This document shows positions 45,220 to 55,249 of a stretch of DNA of 64,000 nucleotides, piece after piece (the stretch's first letter is position 1; each line of letters starts with the position of its first letter). The notes under the pieces were generated by a model, which saw nothing but the letters and a program-made list of their open reading frames with translations, was not told the origin of the DNA and made no database searches. The DNA lies in the NCBI RefSeq assembly GCF_000023105.1, contig NC_012669.1, positions 2,729,025 to 2,793,024 of the forward strand, in the 5' to 3' direction. The translations under genes and the position numbers were made by a program. Source of the DNA: Beutenbergia cavernae DSM 12333 (lineage in GTDB: Bacteria > Actinomycetota > Actinomycetes > Actinomycetales > Beutenbergiaceae).

Positions 45220-45981
45220 ATGTACGTCGCGGAGCACCGCAGCGGGACGGGCGAGACGGTCGTGCTCCTGCACGGCGGCAACGTCGCCGGCTGGACGTGG
45301 GCCGACCAGGTCGCGCACCTGCGCACCCACACGCTGGTGCCGGACCTCCCCGGCTTCGGGGCGAGCAGCGGCGAGGAGTGGCACTCTCTCGCGGACACCG
45401 CCGCCCAGATCGCGGACGTCATCGAGAGCAGGGCAGCCGGTGGCCGAGCGCACGTGGTCGGCATGTCGCTCGGCGCCGTCGTGGGCCTCCACCTGCTGGC
45501 TCAGCGGCCCGACGTCGTCCGCTCCGCGCTGCTGACCGGCGCCCCCGGGGGCGGCGTCGGCCACGTCACTCGCGCCGCCGCACGCGTCCAGGTCGCGCTC
45601 TGGAACCGGCGCTGGTTCTGGGAGGCGATGGCGCGCGCGTTCCGGCTGCCGGATGCCGAGGCGCGCCGGATGTTCGTCGACGGCGGCATGGACATCCGCC
45701 AGGAGACGGCGAAGCGGATGATGGCCGAGCTGTTCGCGGGCGCACTGCCGCAGGGCCTGGACGCGGCGGACGTCCCGGTGCTCCTACTGGCCGGCGCACG
45801 GGAACCGCGGGAGATCGCGCGGTCCAACGTCGCCGTCGCCCGGGTGCTCCCCCGGGCGGAGGTCCGGACGGTCCCGCGGATGCACCACGCCTGGAGCGCC
45901 GAGGACCCGGAGCTCTTCAACCGCGTCATGCAGACGTGGCTCGACGGCGCCCGCGTGGACCCGGCCCTCACCGCCGCCTGA
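45220..45981 (+). CDS. Alpha/beta-fold hydrolase
   Basis: A 253-residue hydrolase. The oxyanion motif is LLHGGNVAGWTW, the nucleophile elbow VVGMSLGAVVG with Ser, and a C-terminal MHHAWSAEDP gives a His. GGAGA lies 7 nt before the ATG. Regulated, by inference, by the divergent TetR protein. It could be an esterase or lactonase; no substrate can be assigned. Confidence 0.9.
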   Translation: MYVAEHRSGTGETVVLLHGGNVAGWTWADQVAHLRTHTLVPDLPGFGASSGEEWHSLADTAAQIADVIESRAAGGRAHVVGMSLGAVVGLHLLAQRPDVVRSALLTGAPGGGVGHVTRAAARVQVALWNRRWFWEAMARAFRLPDAEARRMFVDGGMDIRQETAKRMMAELFAGALPQGLDAADVPVLLLAGAREPREIARSNVAVARVLPRAEVRTVPRMHHAWSAEDPELFNRVMQTWLDGARVDPALTAA

Positions 45982-45997
45982 CGGCGCCACGGGCGTC

Positions 45998-46624
45998 TCA
46001 GTCGCGCAGCAGACCGCGCTGCCGGGCGACGGCGACCGCCGCCGTCCGCGAGTCGACGCCGAGCTTGTCGTAGACGTGCGCGAGATGCGTCTTCACCGTG
46101 GCCCGGGACAGGAACAGCTCGCGGGCGACGTCGTCGTTCGACCGTCCGCGTGCCACCAGCTCGAGCACCTCGAGCTCGCGGCGCGTGAGCGCGAGGCCGG
46201 GCGAACGCATCCGCCCGAGCAACCGACGCTGGACGGCGGGGCCGAGCGCCACCTCGCCCGCCGCCGCCGCGCGGATCGCCTGCGCGAGCTCCTCCGTGGG
46301 TGCCTCCTTGAGGAGGTAGCCGCGGGCTCCCGCCTCGATGGCGGCGAGGATGTCGGCGTCGGTGTCGTACGTCGTGAGGATGAGCACCGGGGGGCCGCCG
46401 GCCGCGACGATCTCCCGCGTCGCCTCGGCGCCACCCAGCCCGTCGGGGCCGAACCGGAGGTCGCACAGCACGACGTCGGCGTCGACACCCAGCCGGACCC
46501 GCCGCACGAGCTCCTCGGCCGTGCTCACCTCCGCCACGACCCGCATGTCCGGCTGGCTCTCGACGACGGCACGGATGCCTGCCCGCACCACCGGGTGGTC
46601 GTCGGCCAGCACGATGTCGATCAC
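45998..46624 (-). CDS. Response regulator resembling HrrA/ChrA
   Basis: A 208-residue NarL-type regulator. The receiver reads IDIVLADDHPVVRAGIRAVVE, the phospho-acceptor region is VVLCDLRFGPDGLGG, and TYDTDADILAAIEAGARGYLLK follows. The LuxR HTH is LTRRELEVLELVARGRSNDDVA. The LRFGP and YDTDxDIL...AGA.GYLLK segments are, from memory, the same as in the corynebacterial haem-response regulators HrrA and ChrA. It overlaps the kinase gene by 4 bp. Assignment to haem response needs database support. Confidence 0.9.
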   Translation of the reverse strand: MIDIVLADDHPVVRAGIRAVVESQPDMRVVAEVSTAEELVRRVRLGVDADVVLCDLRFGPDGLGGAEATREIVAAGGPPVLILTTYDTDADILAAIEAGARGYLLKEAPTEELAQAIRAAAAGEVALGPAVQRRLLGRMRSPGLALTRRELEVLELVARGRSNDDVARELFLSRATVKTHLAHVYDKLGVDSRTAAVAVARQRGLLRD

Positions 46625-47841
46625 GTCGGCTCCTCGGCGTCGAGCGGGAGGTGGACGGCGAGCGCGGTGCCCTCACCGGGTGCCGACTCCACGGTGAGCA
46701 CGCCGCCGAGCTCGGCCAGGCGCGAGCGCATCGCGCGCAGGCCGAACGACCCGCCGTCGGCGGCCCGTGCCGCGGGGTCGAACCCGAGCCCGTCGTCGAC
46801 GACGTCGAGAGCGACGCCGTCGTCCAGGTAGCTGATGGTCAGGCGGGCACGCCCGGCTCGCGCGTGCTGCGTGACGTTCGCGAGCGCGGACTGCGCGACC
46901 CGCAGGAGCGCGGCCTCGGCTGCGGCCGGGAGCGCACGGGGCTCGCCGCTCACCCGCACGTCCACGGGCGGACCGCCATGCTCCGGGACCCGCGCCGCCA
47001 CGCGCTCGAGCGCCGCCACGAGGTTGCCGCGGGCCAGGTCGGGCGGCGCGAGGTCGGCCACGAACCGGCGCGACTCGGCGAGGTTCGCGTGCGCGGCCTC
47101 GCGTGAGGTCGTGACGTGCCGCCGCGCACCGGCGACGTCCCCGCGCTCGAGGGCGGCGTCGGCGGCGCGCAGCAGCAGCTCGATGGAGGAGAACCCCTGG
47201 GCGAGCGTGTCGTGGATCTCGCGCGCCAGGCGCTCCCGTTCGGCGACGACGGCGCGTGCGTGCTCCGTCCGGGCGAGGTCGGCCCGGGTCGCCACCAGGT
47301 CGACGATGAGCGCCTGCCTGGCCTGCGACTCGCGCACCACCGCCTCGAGCCCGAGCACGACCGTGACGGCGACCGCTCCCCCGATCACCGGCCCCAGCAC
47401 CGCGCCGACGGGAGCGAACGAGGCGGCGAGCGCGCCGGCGACCGCGAGCGCCGTCGTCAGGGCGACAGCGAGCACGCCGCGGCGCGGACCGAGCACGTGC
47501 ATCTCGAGGAACATGAGCGGGAACGCGATCCACAGCGCTGCCGGTGTGATGCCGAGCAGCACCGCCCATGTCGCGACGAGCCACGCCGTCCAGGCCACGT
47601 GCGGCCACCACAGGCCCCGCGGAGCATCGACCCCCGCGTCCCGCACGCGGATCCTGATCCGGCCGAGCACGTACCCGCCGAGGAGCGCGAGGCCCGCACC
47701 GAGCGCCGCCGCTCCGCGCGGCGGCTCGAGGTCGGCGTACGCGGAGACGACGGCGAGCCCGACGAGCGCCACGAGGAGCACGTCGAGAGCCGCCTGCAGC
47801 CAGCGTGCAGCGGCGACGGCCATCACCGGACCCGGCTCCAT
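46621..47841 (-). CDS. Sensor histidine kinase resembling HrrS/ChrS
   Basis: A 406-residue membrane kinase. About six hydrophobic segments occupy residues 10-165. One of them, ITPAALWIAFPLMFLEMHVL, resembles the conserved membrane segment of the HrrS/ChrS haem sensors. The phospho-acceptor His lies in RLAREIHDTLAQGFSSIELLL and the ATPase domain shows VVDDGLGFD. The ATG at 47841 has TAGCGT 7 nt upstream. It is divergent from an ABC exporter, the classic ChrSA/HrtBA arrangement. Confidence 0.88.
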   Translation of the reverse strand: MEPGPVMAVAAARWLQAALDVLLVALVGLAVVSAYADLEPPRGAAALGAGLALLGGYVLGRIRIRVRDAGVDAPRGLWWPHVAWTAWLVATWAVLLGITPAALWIAFPLMFLEMHVLGPRRGVLAVALTTALAVAGALAASFAPVGAVLGPVIGGAVAVTVVLGLEAVVRESQARQALIVDLVATRADLARTEHARAVVAERERLAREIHDTLAQGFSSIELLLRAADAALERGDVAGARRHVTTSREAAHANLAESRRFVADLAPPDLARGNLVAALERVAARVPEHGGPPVDVRVSGEPRALPAAAEAALLRVAQSALANVTQHARAGRARLTISYLDDGVALDVVDDGLGFDPAARAADGGSFGLRAMRSRLAELGGVLTVESAPGEGTALAVHLPLDAEEPT

Positions 47842-47848
47842 GCCGCCA

Positions 47849-47854
47849 ACGCTA
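47849..47854 (-). promoter_or_regulatory. -10 element of the kinase-regulator operon
   Basis: TAGCGT on the minus strand, 7 nt before the ATG at 47841; leaderless type. Confidence 0.5.
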
Positions 47855-47903
47855 GCCGCGCGACGCGTGCGGCCACCCCGCGAGGACTCGGCCGAAAGGA
47901 TGA

Positions 47904-47951
47904 GATCCGCCTCGCCCGCACGGTGCGGGCGAACCGCTCCGCGGGCGGATC
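47904..47951. promoter_or_regulatory. Nested palindrome between sensor and exporter operons
   Basis: Inner arms TCGCCCGCAC and GTGCGGGCGA (47912-47921 and 47923-47932) flank a single base. Outer arms GATCCGCC and GGCGGATC lie at 47904-47911 and 47944-47951. It lies 64 bp before the exporter ATG and 63 bp from the kinase start, a natural place for the response-regulator site. Confidence 0.6.
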
Positions 47952-48014
47952 CCCCGGGCGGGACGACGCCGGAGGCTGGAACCGTTCCGATCGCACCAGC
48001 CCAGGAGTCCCGTC

Positions 48015-49121
48015 ATGTTCGTCGCCCTGCGCGACCTGCGCCACGCGCGAGGACGGTTCGTCCTCATGTCCGTGGTGATCGTCCTCATCACGTTCCTCGT
48101 CGGCTTCCTCGCCGCCCTCACCGCGGGGCTGGCGCGCGGCAGCACGTCCGCGATCGCCGACCTGAGCGCCGACCACCTCGCGTTCGCGACACCGGAGGGC
48201 GCCGACGAGGGCTCGGCACCCACGTTCACCGAGTCCCAGGTCGACGCCGCCGCCTGGTCCGCGTGGGGCGACGAACCGGGCGTGGAGGCGGCCGACCCGC
48301 TCGGCGTCGCCCAGGCGCGTGCGACCGCCGGTGGGACGACGGCCGCCGTCACCGCGTTCGGCGTGGCCGCGGGCACGACCCTCATGCCCGACGGCGTCCC
48401 CGCCCCCGACCAGGGCGCCGTCGTCCTGTCGGAGGGCGCCGCGGAGGCACTCGGGGCGGCGCCGGGTGACGCCGTCCAGATGGGCCGGCTGACCCTGACC
48501 GTGGCGCCGGCGCCCGCCGTCGACGCCGAGTACAGCCACACGCCCGTGGTGTGGGTCTCGCTCGCGGACTGGCAGGCCGTGGGCGCACCGGGTGCCGCTG
48601 ACACCGGCGACGCCGGTCAGGTCGCCACGGTGGTCGCGCTCACGACGGAGGACGGCGCGGACCTCGCCGCGGCGGACGCCCGCATCGGCACCCGGACCCT
48701 CACCACGCCGGCGTCCCTCGACGCGATCGGCTCGTTCCCCGCGGAGAACACGTCGCTCACCATGATGCAGGCGTTCCTGTTCGCGATCTCGGCGCTCGTG
48801 GTGGGCGCGTTCTTCACCGTCTGGACCATCCAGCGCTCCGGCGACATCGCCGTCCTCAAGGCCCTCGGGGCCACGAACCGCTACCTCGTCCGGGACGCGC
48901 TCGGGCAGGCCGCCGTCGTGCTCGTGGGTGGCGTCGGGCTGGGGACGGCGCTCGCTGCCGGATCCGCGCTGCTCGCCGGCCGCGTCATGCCCGTGGTCGT
49001 CGACGCCGCGACGACGCTGGTCCCCGCGCTCGTCCTCACGGTGCTCGGCCTGGCCGGCGCGGCGCTCGCCGTGTGGCGCATCACCCGTATCGATCCCCAC
49101 GCCGCGCTCGCGGCCCGCTGA
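48015..49121 (+). CDS. FtsX-type ABC exporter permease, HrtB/DevC-like
   Basis: A 368-residue permease. The N-terminus MFVALRDLRHARGRF leads into the first helix, followed by an extracellular domain of about 200 residues. Three C-terminal helices of the FtsX domain follow, with ISALVVGAFFTVWTIQRSGDIAVLKALGA and GRVMPVVVDA. This is the MacB-like fold in the single-domain HrtB arrangement. AGGAG precedes the ATG. The ATPase follows after 10 bp. Haem export is inferred from the sensor context. Confidence 0.88.
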   Translation: MFVALRDLRHARGRFVLMSVVIVLITFLVGFLAALTAGLARGSTSAIADLSADHLAFATPEGADEGSAPTFTESQVDAAAWSAWGDEPGVEAADPLGVAQARATAGGTTAAVTAFGVAAGTTLMPDGVPAPDQGAVVLSEGAAEALGAAPGDAVQMGRLTLTVAPAPAVDAEYSHTPVVWVSLADWQAVGAPGAADTGDAGQVATVVALTTEDGADLAAADARIGTRTLTTPASLDAIGSFPAENTSLTMMQAFLFAISALVVGAFFTVWTIQRSGDIAVLKALGATNRYLVRDALGQAAVVLVGGVGLGTALAAGSALLAGRVMPVVVDAATTLVPALVLTVLGLAGAALAVWRITRIDPHAALAAR

Positions 49122-49131
49122 GAGGACTCCC

Positions 49132-49830
49132 GTGGACCTTCGCCCTGACCTCACGCTCGACGACGTCACGCTCGTCTATCCCGACGGCGACTCGACGCTC
49201 ACCGCCGTCGACCACGTCTCGCTCACCGTGCCCGCCGGGACGACGACCGCCCTGCTCGGTCCGTCCGGGTCGGGCAAGTCGAGTCTGCTCGCCGTCGCCG
49301 CTGCCCTGACGCGACCGACGTCGGGTCAGGTCCGGCTCGGCGACGAGGTCGTGAACTCTCCGACGACGTCACCTGCCGCCGCGACGCTCGTGCGCCTGCG
49401 TCGCATCGGGATCGTGTTCCAGCAGCCGCAGCTCATCGGCTCGCTGACGGCGCTCGAGCAGCTCGAGGTGATGGCGCACCTGCGCGGCGAGCGTCCGCGC
49501 GCGCGCCGGGCCCGGGCGCTCGAGCTGCTCGACGCCGTCGGCCTCGGCGCATCCGCGCACGCCCGCCCCGCCACGCTCTCCGGCGGGCAGCGGCAGCGGG
49601 TCGCGATCGCCCGCGCCCTCATGAACTCACCCGAGGTGCTCCTCGTCGACGAGCCGACGTCCGCGCTCGATCACGAGCGCGGGACGCAGGTGGTCGAGCT
49701 GCTCACCTCCCTCACGCGGGAGGCCGGCCTCGCGACGGTCATCGTGAGCCACGACGAGGCGACCCTCGCGTCCGTCGACACCCGCGCCCGGCTGGCCGAG
49801 GGCCGGCTGGCCGACGCCGTCGCCGCGTGA
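49132..49830 (+). CDS. ABC exporter ATPase, HrtA-like
   Basis: A 232-residue LolD/MacB-class ATPase. Walker A is GPSGSGKSS, the Q-loop VFQQPQL, the signature LSGGQRQR, Walker B VLLVDEPT and the H-loop VSHDEA. The opening LDDVTLVYPDGDSTLTAVDHVSL is that of exporters paired with FtsX permeases. AGAGGA precedes the GTG at 49132. It is co-transcribed with the permease and ends 13 bp from the ribF stop. Confidence 0.9.
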   Translation: MDLRPDLTLDDVTLVYPDGDSTLTAVDHVSLTVPAGTTTALLGPSGSGKSSLLAVAAALTRPTSGQVRLGDEVVNSPTTSPAAATLVRLRRIGIVFQQPQLIGSLTALEQLEVMAHLRGERPRARRARALELLDAVGLGASAHARPATLSGGQRQRVAIARALMNSPEVLLVDEPTSALDHERGTQVVELLTSLTREAGLATVIVSHDEATLASVDTRARLAEGRLADAVAA

Positions 49831-49843
49831 GCGCCGCCCGCAT

Positions 49844-50845
49844 TCAGCTCGGGTGTGGAGTGCCCGGGTCGACGTCGACCGTCGCGAGCGGCGCGGGCGC
49901 CGGCACGCCGAGCGCGCGGGCCGCGTCCGCGACGTCCTCCCGCATCTGCTCGACCAGCGGGTCGACGCCGTCGAACCGCAGCGTCGGCCGGAGCCGCACC
50001 GCGAACTCCACGACGACCTCCTCGCCGTACAGGTCGAGGTCCGTCCGGCCGAGCACGTGCGCCTCGACCTGCCGCACGAGCCCGTCGAACGTCGGGTTCG
50101 TACCCACGGAGATCGCGGCCGGCAGGCGGTCACCGCGACCGCCGTCGCGCAGGAGCCAGCCCGCGTAGACGCCGTCAGCGGGAACGGCGCCCGACGCCGC
50201 CGGGTCGAGGTTCGCCGTCGGGAACCCGAGCGCCCGGCCGCGGGCCTCGCCGTGCACGACGGCGCCGCGCATCCGGTGCAGCCGACCGAGCACCAGCGCG
50301 AGGCCCGCGACGTCACCGGCAGCGAGCAGCTCCCTGGCCCAGGTCGAGGACCACCGTCGCTCGCTCGCGTCGGGGACCACGTCCTCGACGACGTCCACGT
50401 CGAACCCGAGCGCGCCGCCGAGCGCCGCCATGGTCCCGCGGTCGCCGGTGTTGCCGGCGCCGAACCGCACGTCGCGCCCGATGACCACGACGACGGGGTG
50501 CAGGGCGTCGACGAGGTAACGCCGCACGAAGTGCTCGGGATCCTGCCCCGCGAAGTCCGCCGTGTAGTGCACCACGAGCACGGCGTCGAGCCCGGTCTCG
50601 GCGAGCAGCGCGAGCTTGTCCTCGAGCCCCGTCAGCTCCTCGGGAGCGTCCTGCGGGCGGTGCACCCGGGCCGGGTGAGGGTCGAACGTCATCGCGACGG
50701 CGAGGGCACCGTTCTCTCGCGCGCGCGCCACGACGTGCGCAAGAACGCCGCGGTGACCGCGGTGCACGCCGTCGAAGTTGCCGATCGTCACGACCGACGT
50801 CGTCACGTCCGAGGGCACCTGCCCCAGACCGTGCCAGACCTGCAC
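49844..50845 (-). CDS. ribF: Bifunctional riboflavin kinase/FAD synthetase
   Basis: Makes FMN and FAD, 333 residues. The N-terminal adenylyltransferase has VTIGNFDGVHRGHRGVL and FDPHPARV; the C-terminal flavokinase has GRALGFPTANLDP and AISVGTNPTFDG. The GTG at 50845 follows GGAGGTC. It is the last gene of the rimP-to-ribF group, 81 bp after truB. Confidence 0.97.
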   Translation of the reverse strand: MQVWHGLGQVPSDVTTSVVTIGNFDGVHRGHRGVLAHVVARARENGALAVAMTFDPHPARVHRPQDAPEELTGLEDKLALLAETGLDAVLVVHYTADFAGQDPEHFVRRYLVDALHPVVVVIGRDVRFGAGNTGDRGTMAALGGALGFDVDVVEDVVPDASERRWSSTWARELLAAGDVAGLALVLGRLHRMRGAVVHGEARGRALGFPTANLDPAASGAVPADGVYAGWLLRDGGRGDRLPAAISVGTNPTFDGLVRQVEAHVLGRTDLDLYGEEVVVEFAVRLRPTLRFDGVDPLVEQMREDVADAARALGVPAPAPLATVDVDPGTPHPS

Positions 50846-50926
50846 CCGACCTCCTGATGAGAACGCGCCGGAGGGGATCCGGCCGCGCCCTAGCCTGCCA
50901 CTGGCGCGGGCACGCGACGAAACGGG

Positions 50927-51850
50927 CTACGCGGGAGCGAGCACCAGCACCGGCCGCGCGAAGCCGCCCTCGGAGTGCGCGTCCGACTCGGCGGCGTCGA
51001 CGAGGAGACCGAGCGGCGTCCCGTCCGGCGCGAACGCGGCCACCGGGCCCTGCCTCAAAGACGGCCCCACGCGTCGGCCGTGGCGCACGTCGTCGGACTC
51101 GGCGGGCGTGAGGACGCGCACGTCGAACACGCGCTGCAGCACCGTCCCGACGGACAGCAGGGGCAGCTCGGCCGTGCTCGCGTCGAGCGGCACCGCGTCG
51201 TCGAGCGAGAATCCGCCGACGTGCGTGCGCCGCAGGGCGGTGAGGTGGCCCCCGACGCCGAGCAGGTCGCCGAGGTCCCGGGCGAGCGCCCGGATGTAGG
51301 TCCCGGACGAGCAGACGACCCGCACCCGGACGTCCTGGACCGGCGTCCCGTCCAGCGCCTGTGCGGGGACGACCCCGAGCACGTCGAACACCGCCACGTG
51401 CACGCCCCGCGCCGCCAGCTGCACGTCCTCGCCGGCCCGCACCCGCGCGTAGGCACGGCGGCCGTCGACCTTGATCGCGCTGACGGCGCTCGGCACCTGG
51501 GAGATGTCGCCGAGGAACGTCGCGACGCCGTCGCGGATCGCCGTGCCGGAGACCTCCGCGGCGCCGGCCGCCGACGTGACCTCGCCCTCGGCGTCGTCGG
51601 TCACGGTGGACTGACCGAGCCGGATCGTGGCGATGTACGTCTTGTCCGCGCCGACCAGGTAGGTGAGGAGCCGGGTCGCCCGGCCGACGCCGAGGAGCAG
51701 CACCCCGGTCGCCGCCGGGTCGAGCGTCCCGGCGTGCCCGACCTTGCGCGTGCCCAGCAGACGCCGGGCACGCGCCACGACGTCGTGTGACGTCCACTCC
51801 GCCTGCTTGTCGACGACGGCGAGCCCGTCCGGCCCCGCCGCCCCGGTCAC
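50927..51850 (-). CDS. truB: tRNA pseudouridine(55) synthase
   Basis: A 307-residue enzyme. The catalytic Asp lies in KVGHAGTLDPAATGVL. VDGRRAYARVRAG and SSGTYIRALARDLG are further family blocks, and the C-terminal part is PUA-like. The GTG overlaps the rbfA stop by 4 bp (GTGA). Confidence 0.97.
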   Translation of the reverse strand: MTGAAGPDGLAVVDKQAEWTSHDVVARARRLLGTRKVGHAGTLDPAATGVLLLGVGRATRLLTYLVGADKTYIATIRLGQSTVTDDAEGEVTSAAGAAEVSGTAIRDGVATFLGDISQVPSAVSAIKVDGRRAYARVRAGEDVQLAARGVHVAVFDVLGVVPAQALDGTPVQDVRVRVVCSSGTYIRALARDLGDLLGVGGHLTALRRTHVGGFSLDDAVPLDASTAELPLLSVGTVLQRVFDVRVLTPAESDDVRHGRRVGPSLRQGPVAAFAPDGTPLGLLVDAAESDAHSEGGFARPVLVLAPA

Positions 51851-52326
51851 GAGGGTCGCTCGTCCTCGGCCGGGTCGGCGTCGTCGGCCGAGTCCCCTGC
51901 GTCGTCGACAGCCGGCCGGCGGTACGGGTCGGCCTCGCCCGCGTACGTGGCGGTGGCCGCCAGAGCGGCCACCTCCGCGTCACGGGCGGCGGCCTCCCGC
52001 AGCGCTTCCTCGACATGCGCTGCGTTCTGCGGCGTCGCGTCGAGCTGGAAGGTCAGCGTCGGGGTGTGCTTGACACCCGTCTGCTTGCCCACCTCCGAGC
52101 GCAGGAGGCCCTTGGCCGACTCGAGTGCCGCCGTCGAGCTCGCCAGCTCCTCGGCGTCACCGAGCACCGTGTAGAACACCGTGGCGTGCTGCAGGTCGCC
52201 CGTGAGCTCGACGTCGGTCACCGTGACGAACCCGAGCCGCGGATCCTTGATCCGCCGCTCGAGCATCGTCGCCACGATCTCCTTGATGCGGTCCCCGAGC
52301 CGCGTGGCCCGGGAGTTCCCGCTCAC
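51847..52326 (-). CDS. rbfA: 30S ribosome-binding factor A
   Basis: A 159-residue 30S maturation factor with the KH-like core [50 protein letters not shown]-terminal acidic tail of about 40 residues ([16 protein letters not shown]) is longer than in E. coli. GTGA overlaps at both ends couple it to infB and truB. The GTG at 52326 is chosen over an upstream start inside infB. Confidence 0.95.
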   Translation of the reverse strand: MSGNSRATRLGDRIKEIVATMLERRIKDPRLGFVTVTDVELTGDLQHATVFYTVLGDAEELASSTAALESAKGLLRSEVGKQTGVKHTPTLTFQLDATPQNAAHVEEALREAAARDAEVAALAATATYAGEADPYRRPAVDDAGDSADDADPAEDERPS

Positions 52327-55193
52327 GACGCGCGCTCCTTCTCCCGCACCTCGAACGTCTCGATGACGTCGCCCTCGCGAAGGTCGTTGAACGAGCCGAG
52401 CCCGATACCGCACTCGAACCCGTCGCGGACCTCCGTGACGTCGTCCTTCTCACGACGGAGCGAGCCGATCGACAGGTTGTCCCCGATGACGACGCTGTCC
52501 CGCAGCACGCGCGCACTCGCGCCGCGCCGGATGAGGCCCGAGCGGACCCGGGACCCGGCGATGTTGCCGAACTTCGACGAACGGAAGACCTGCAGCACCT
52601 CGGCCGTCCCGAGCTGGACCTCCTCGAACTCGGGCTTGAGCATGCCCTTGAGCGAGTTCTCCACGTCCTCGATCGCCGCGTAGATGACCGAGTAGTACCG
52701 GATGTCCACGCCCTCGCGATCGGCCAGCTCCGCCACCCGGACATCCGGGCGGACGTTGAAGCCGATGATGATGGCGTTGTCGACCGTGGCGAGGTTGACG
52801 TCGTTCTGCGTGATCCCACCGACACCGCGGTGGATGATCCGCAGGTCGACCTCGGCGCCCACGTCGAGCTGGAGCAGTGCGTCCTCGAGCGCCTCGACGG
52901 CACCGGAGACGTCGCCCTTGAGCACGAGGTTGAGCGTGGAGACCTTGCCCTGCTCGAGCGCCTGGGTGAAGTCCTCGAGGCTGATGCGCTTGCGACGCTT
53001 CGCCAGCGTCGCGGCCCGCTCCGCGGCGTCCCGCTTGTCGGCGATCTGCCGCGCGGTCCGGTCGTCCGGCGCCACGAGGAACGAGTCACCGGCGCGGGGC
53101 ACCGACGTCAGACCGAGCACCTGGACCGGCCGCGACGGCGTCGCCTCGCTGAGGTTGTCACCGTTCTCGTCGAACATGGCGCGCACGCGGCCGTAGGCCG
53201 TGCCGGCGACGATCGAGTCGCCGACCGTGAGCGTGCCGGACTGGACCAGCACCGTCGCGACGGCGCCGCGACCCTTGTCCAGGTTCGCCTCGATGGCCAC
53301 GCCGCGGGCGTCCTTGTTCGGGTTCGCCCGCAGGTCGAGGGCGGCGTCCGCCGTGAGCAGGACCGCCTCGAGCAGCTCGTCGATGCCGGTGCCGTTCTTC
53401 GCCGACACGTTGACGAACATCGTGTCGCCGCCGTACGCCTCCGCCACCAGGTTGTACTCGGTGAGCTGCTGCATCACCTTGTCGGGGTTCGCCCCCTCCT
53501 TGTCGACCTTGTTGACGGCGACGACGATCGGGACGTTCGCAGCCTGAGCGTGGTTGAGCGCCTCGATCGTCTGAGGCATCACGCCGTCGTCCGCCGCGAC
53601 CACGAGGATCGCGATGTCCGTGACGTCCGCACCACGCGCACGCATGGCGGTGAACGCCTCGTGACCCGGGGTGTCGAGGAACGTGACCGCGCGGTCGGCG
53701 TCCTCGTGCGTGACGTGCACCTGGTAGGCACCGATGTGCTGCGTGATCCCACCGGCCTCGCCGGCGACGACGTCGGTCGAGCGGATCGCGTCGAGCAGCC
53801 TCGTCTTTCCGTGGTCGACGTGACCCATGACGGTGACGACCGGCGGACGGGCCTCGAGGTCCTCGTCGCTCTCCGCGGCCGCCTCGGCATCGAGGTCGAT
53901 GTCGAACGAGCCGAGCAGCTCGCGCTCCTCGTCCTCCGGCGAGACGATCTCGATGACGTACCCGAGCTCGGCGCCGAGCGCCTCGAACGTGCCGGCGTCG
54001 AGCGCCTGCGTCACCGTCGCCATCTCACCGAGGTGGAACAGCACGGTCACGAGGCTCGCGGGGTTCGCGTCGATCCTGTCGGCGAAGTCCGAGAGGCTGG
54101 CGCCACGGCGGATCCGGACGACGGTCGTACCGTCGCCGCGAGGAACCTGCACGCCACCGATCGACGGCGCGGACATCTGTTCGAACTCCTGGCGCTTCGC
54201 GCGGCGCGACTTGCGTGCGCGGACCGGCTTGCCGCCTGCGCGCCCGAAGGCACCCTGCGTCCCGCCACGACCGCCGCGACCGCTGCGGCCACCGCCGCTG
54301 AAGCCACCGCCGCCGCCCGGCGCACCGCCGGGTCCGCCGCGACCGGGCGCACCGCCGAAGCCGCCGCCACCACCGCGACCGCCACCAGGCCCGCCGCGAC
54401 CGCCGCCGGGGCCACCACTGCCGCCGCGCGCGGGGGCACCGGGCCGTCCGACGGCGCTGCGGCCCGGCATCATGCCGGGCGACGGCCGGGAACCGCCCTG
54501 GCCTGAGCCTCCCGGACGCGGGCCGGCCGCACCGGTACCGCCCGGACGCGGGCCGGCTGCGCCGGACCCACCCGGGCGAGGCATGCCCTGACTGGGCGCG
54601 AACGGGTTGTTGCCCGGACGCGGGCCACCGCCACCGCTGGGGCGGGGACCGCCGGGACGCGGGCCACCCTGGCCGCCCGGCCGGGGCATGCCCTGGCTCG
54701 AGGCGAACGGGTTGTTGCCCGGACGCGGCGTGCGCGTGTCGGCGGGCTTCTCGGCCGCGCGGGGCGCGGGGCGCGGACCCGGCGTGGCCGGGCGTGCCTG
54801 TGCCGCCGGTCGCTCCGCGGCGGGTGCCTCGGGGACCTCGGCCTCCCGGCTGGGAGCGGGCGGCTCCGGTGCCGCGACGGGCGCCTCCGGCGCCGCCACC
54901 ACCTCGGGCGCTGCCGGGGGTGCGGGCTCTGCTGGGGCCTCCTCGACGGGGGGCGCCGGCGCTGCCTTCGGGGCCGGCTTCGGCGCACGCGCGGGCTTCG
55001 GCGCCGCTGGGGCACCGTTCGCCGCGCCACCGGAATCGGCGGGGAACGACTCGCGCAGACGCCGGACCACAGGGGCCTCGATCGTCGAGGACGCAGACTT
55101 CACGAACTCACCCAGCTCATTCAGCTTGGCGAGCACCGTCTTGCTGTCGACGCCGAGCTCGCGTGCGAGCTCGTGGACGCGGACCTTTGCCAC
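52323..55193 (-). CDS. infB: Translation initiation factor IF-2
   Basis: A 956-residue GTPase that places fMet-tRNA on the 30S subunit. It has an N-terminal IF2_N helix domain ([19 protein letters not shown]) and then a long Ala/Pro- and Gly/Arg-rich region to about 330, with the repeat [17 protein letters not shown] appearing twice. A second IF2_N domain follows, then the GTPase: G1 GHVDHGKT near 456, G3 DTPGHE and G4 NKVD. The C-terminal beta-barrels contain [17 protein letters not shown]. The GTG has AGGAGAG upstream. Confidence 0.98.
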   Translation of the reverse strand: MAKVRVHELARELGVDSKTVLAKLNELGEFVKSASSTIEAPVVRRLRESFPADSGGAANGAPAAPKPARAPKPAPKAAPAPPVEEAPAEPAPPAAPEVVAAPEAPVAAPEPPAPSREAEVPEAPAAERPAAQARPATPGPRPAPRAAEKPADTRTPRPGNNPFASSQGMPRPGGQGGPRPGGPRPSGGGGPRPGNNPFAPSQGMPRPGGSGAAGPRPGGTGAAGPRPGGSGQGGSRPSPGMMPGRSAVGRPGAPARGGSGGPGGGRGGPGGGRGGGGGFGGAPGRGGPGGAPGGGGGFSGGGRSGRGGRGGTQGAFGRAGGKPVRARKSRRAKRQEFEQMSAPSIGGVQVPRGDGTTVVRIRRGASLSDFADRIDANPASLVTVLFHLGEMATVTQALDAGTFEALGAELGYVIEIVSPEDEERELLGSFDIDLDAEAAAESDEDLEARPPVVTVMGHVDHGKTRLLDAIRSTDVVAGEAGGITQHIGAYQVHVTHEDADRAVTFLDTPGHEAFTAMRARGADVTDIAILVVAADDGVMPQTIEALNHAQAANVPIVVAVNKVDKEGANPDKVMQQLTEYNLVAEAYGGDTMFVNVSAKNGTGIDELLEAVLLTADAALDLRANPNKDARGVAIEANLDKGRGAVATVLVQSGTLTVGDSIVAGTAYGRVRAMFDENGDNLSEATPSRPVQVLGLTSVPRAGDSFLVAPDDRTARQIADKRDAAERAATLAKRRKRISLEDFTQALEQGKVSTLNLVLKGDVSGAVEALEDALLQLDVGAEVDLRIIHRGVGGITQNDVNLATVDNAIIIGFNVRPDVRVAELADREGVDIRYYSVIYAAIEDVENSLKGMLKPEFEEVQLGTAEVLQVFRSSKFGNIAGSRVRSGLIRRGASARVLRDSVVIGDNLSIGSLRREKDDVTEVRDGFECGIGLGSFNDLREGDVIETFEVREKERAS
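54240..54760 (-). repeat. Low-complexity Gly/Pro/Arg-coding tract in infB
   Basis: Degenerate short repeats encode GGRGG and PRPGG runs of the IF-2 linker. Two segments around 54575 and 54690 share long near-identical stretches. A normal feature of actinobacterial infB, but prone to sequencing and assembly error. Confidence 0.75.
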
Positions 55194-55249
55194 AACTCTC
55201 CTGTCTCGGTCCGCCCCGGACAGGGAGGACCACGTTCAGTGGTTCGAGC

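Noticed and set aside
54240-54760. Apparent tandem repeat array resembling a satellite or CRISPR
   Set aside because: Units are irregular and in frame with the Gly/Pro-rich IF-2 linker; no spacers and no cas genes.
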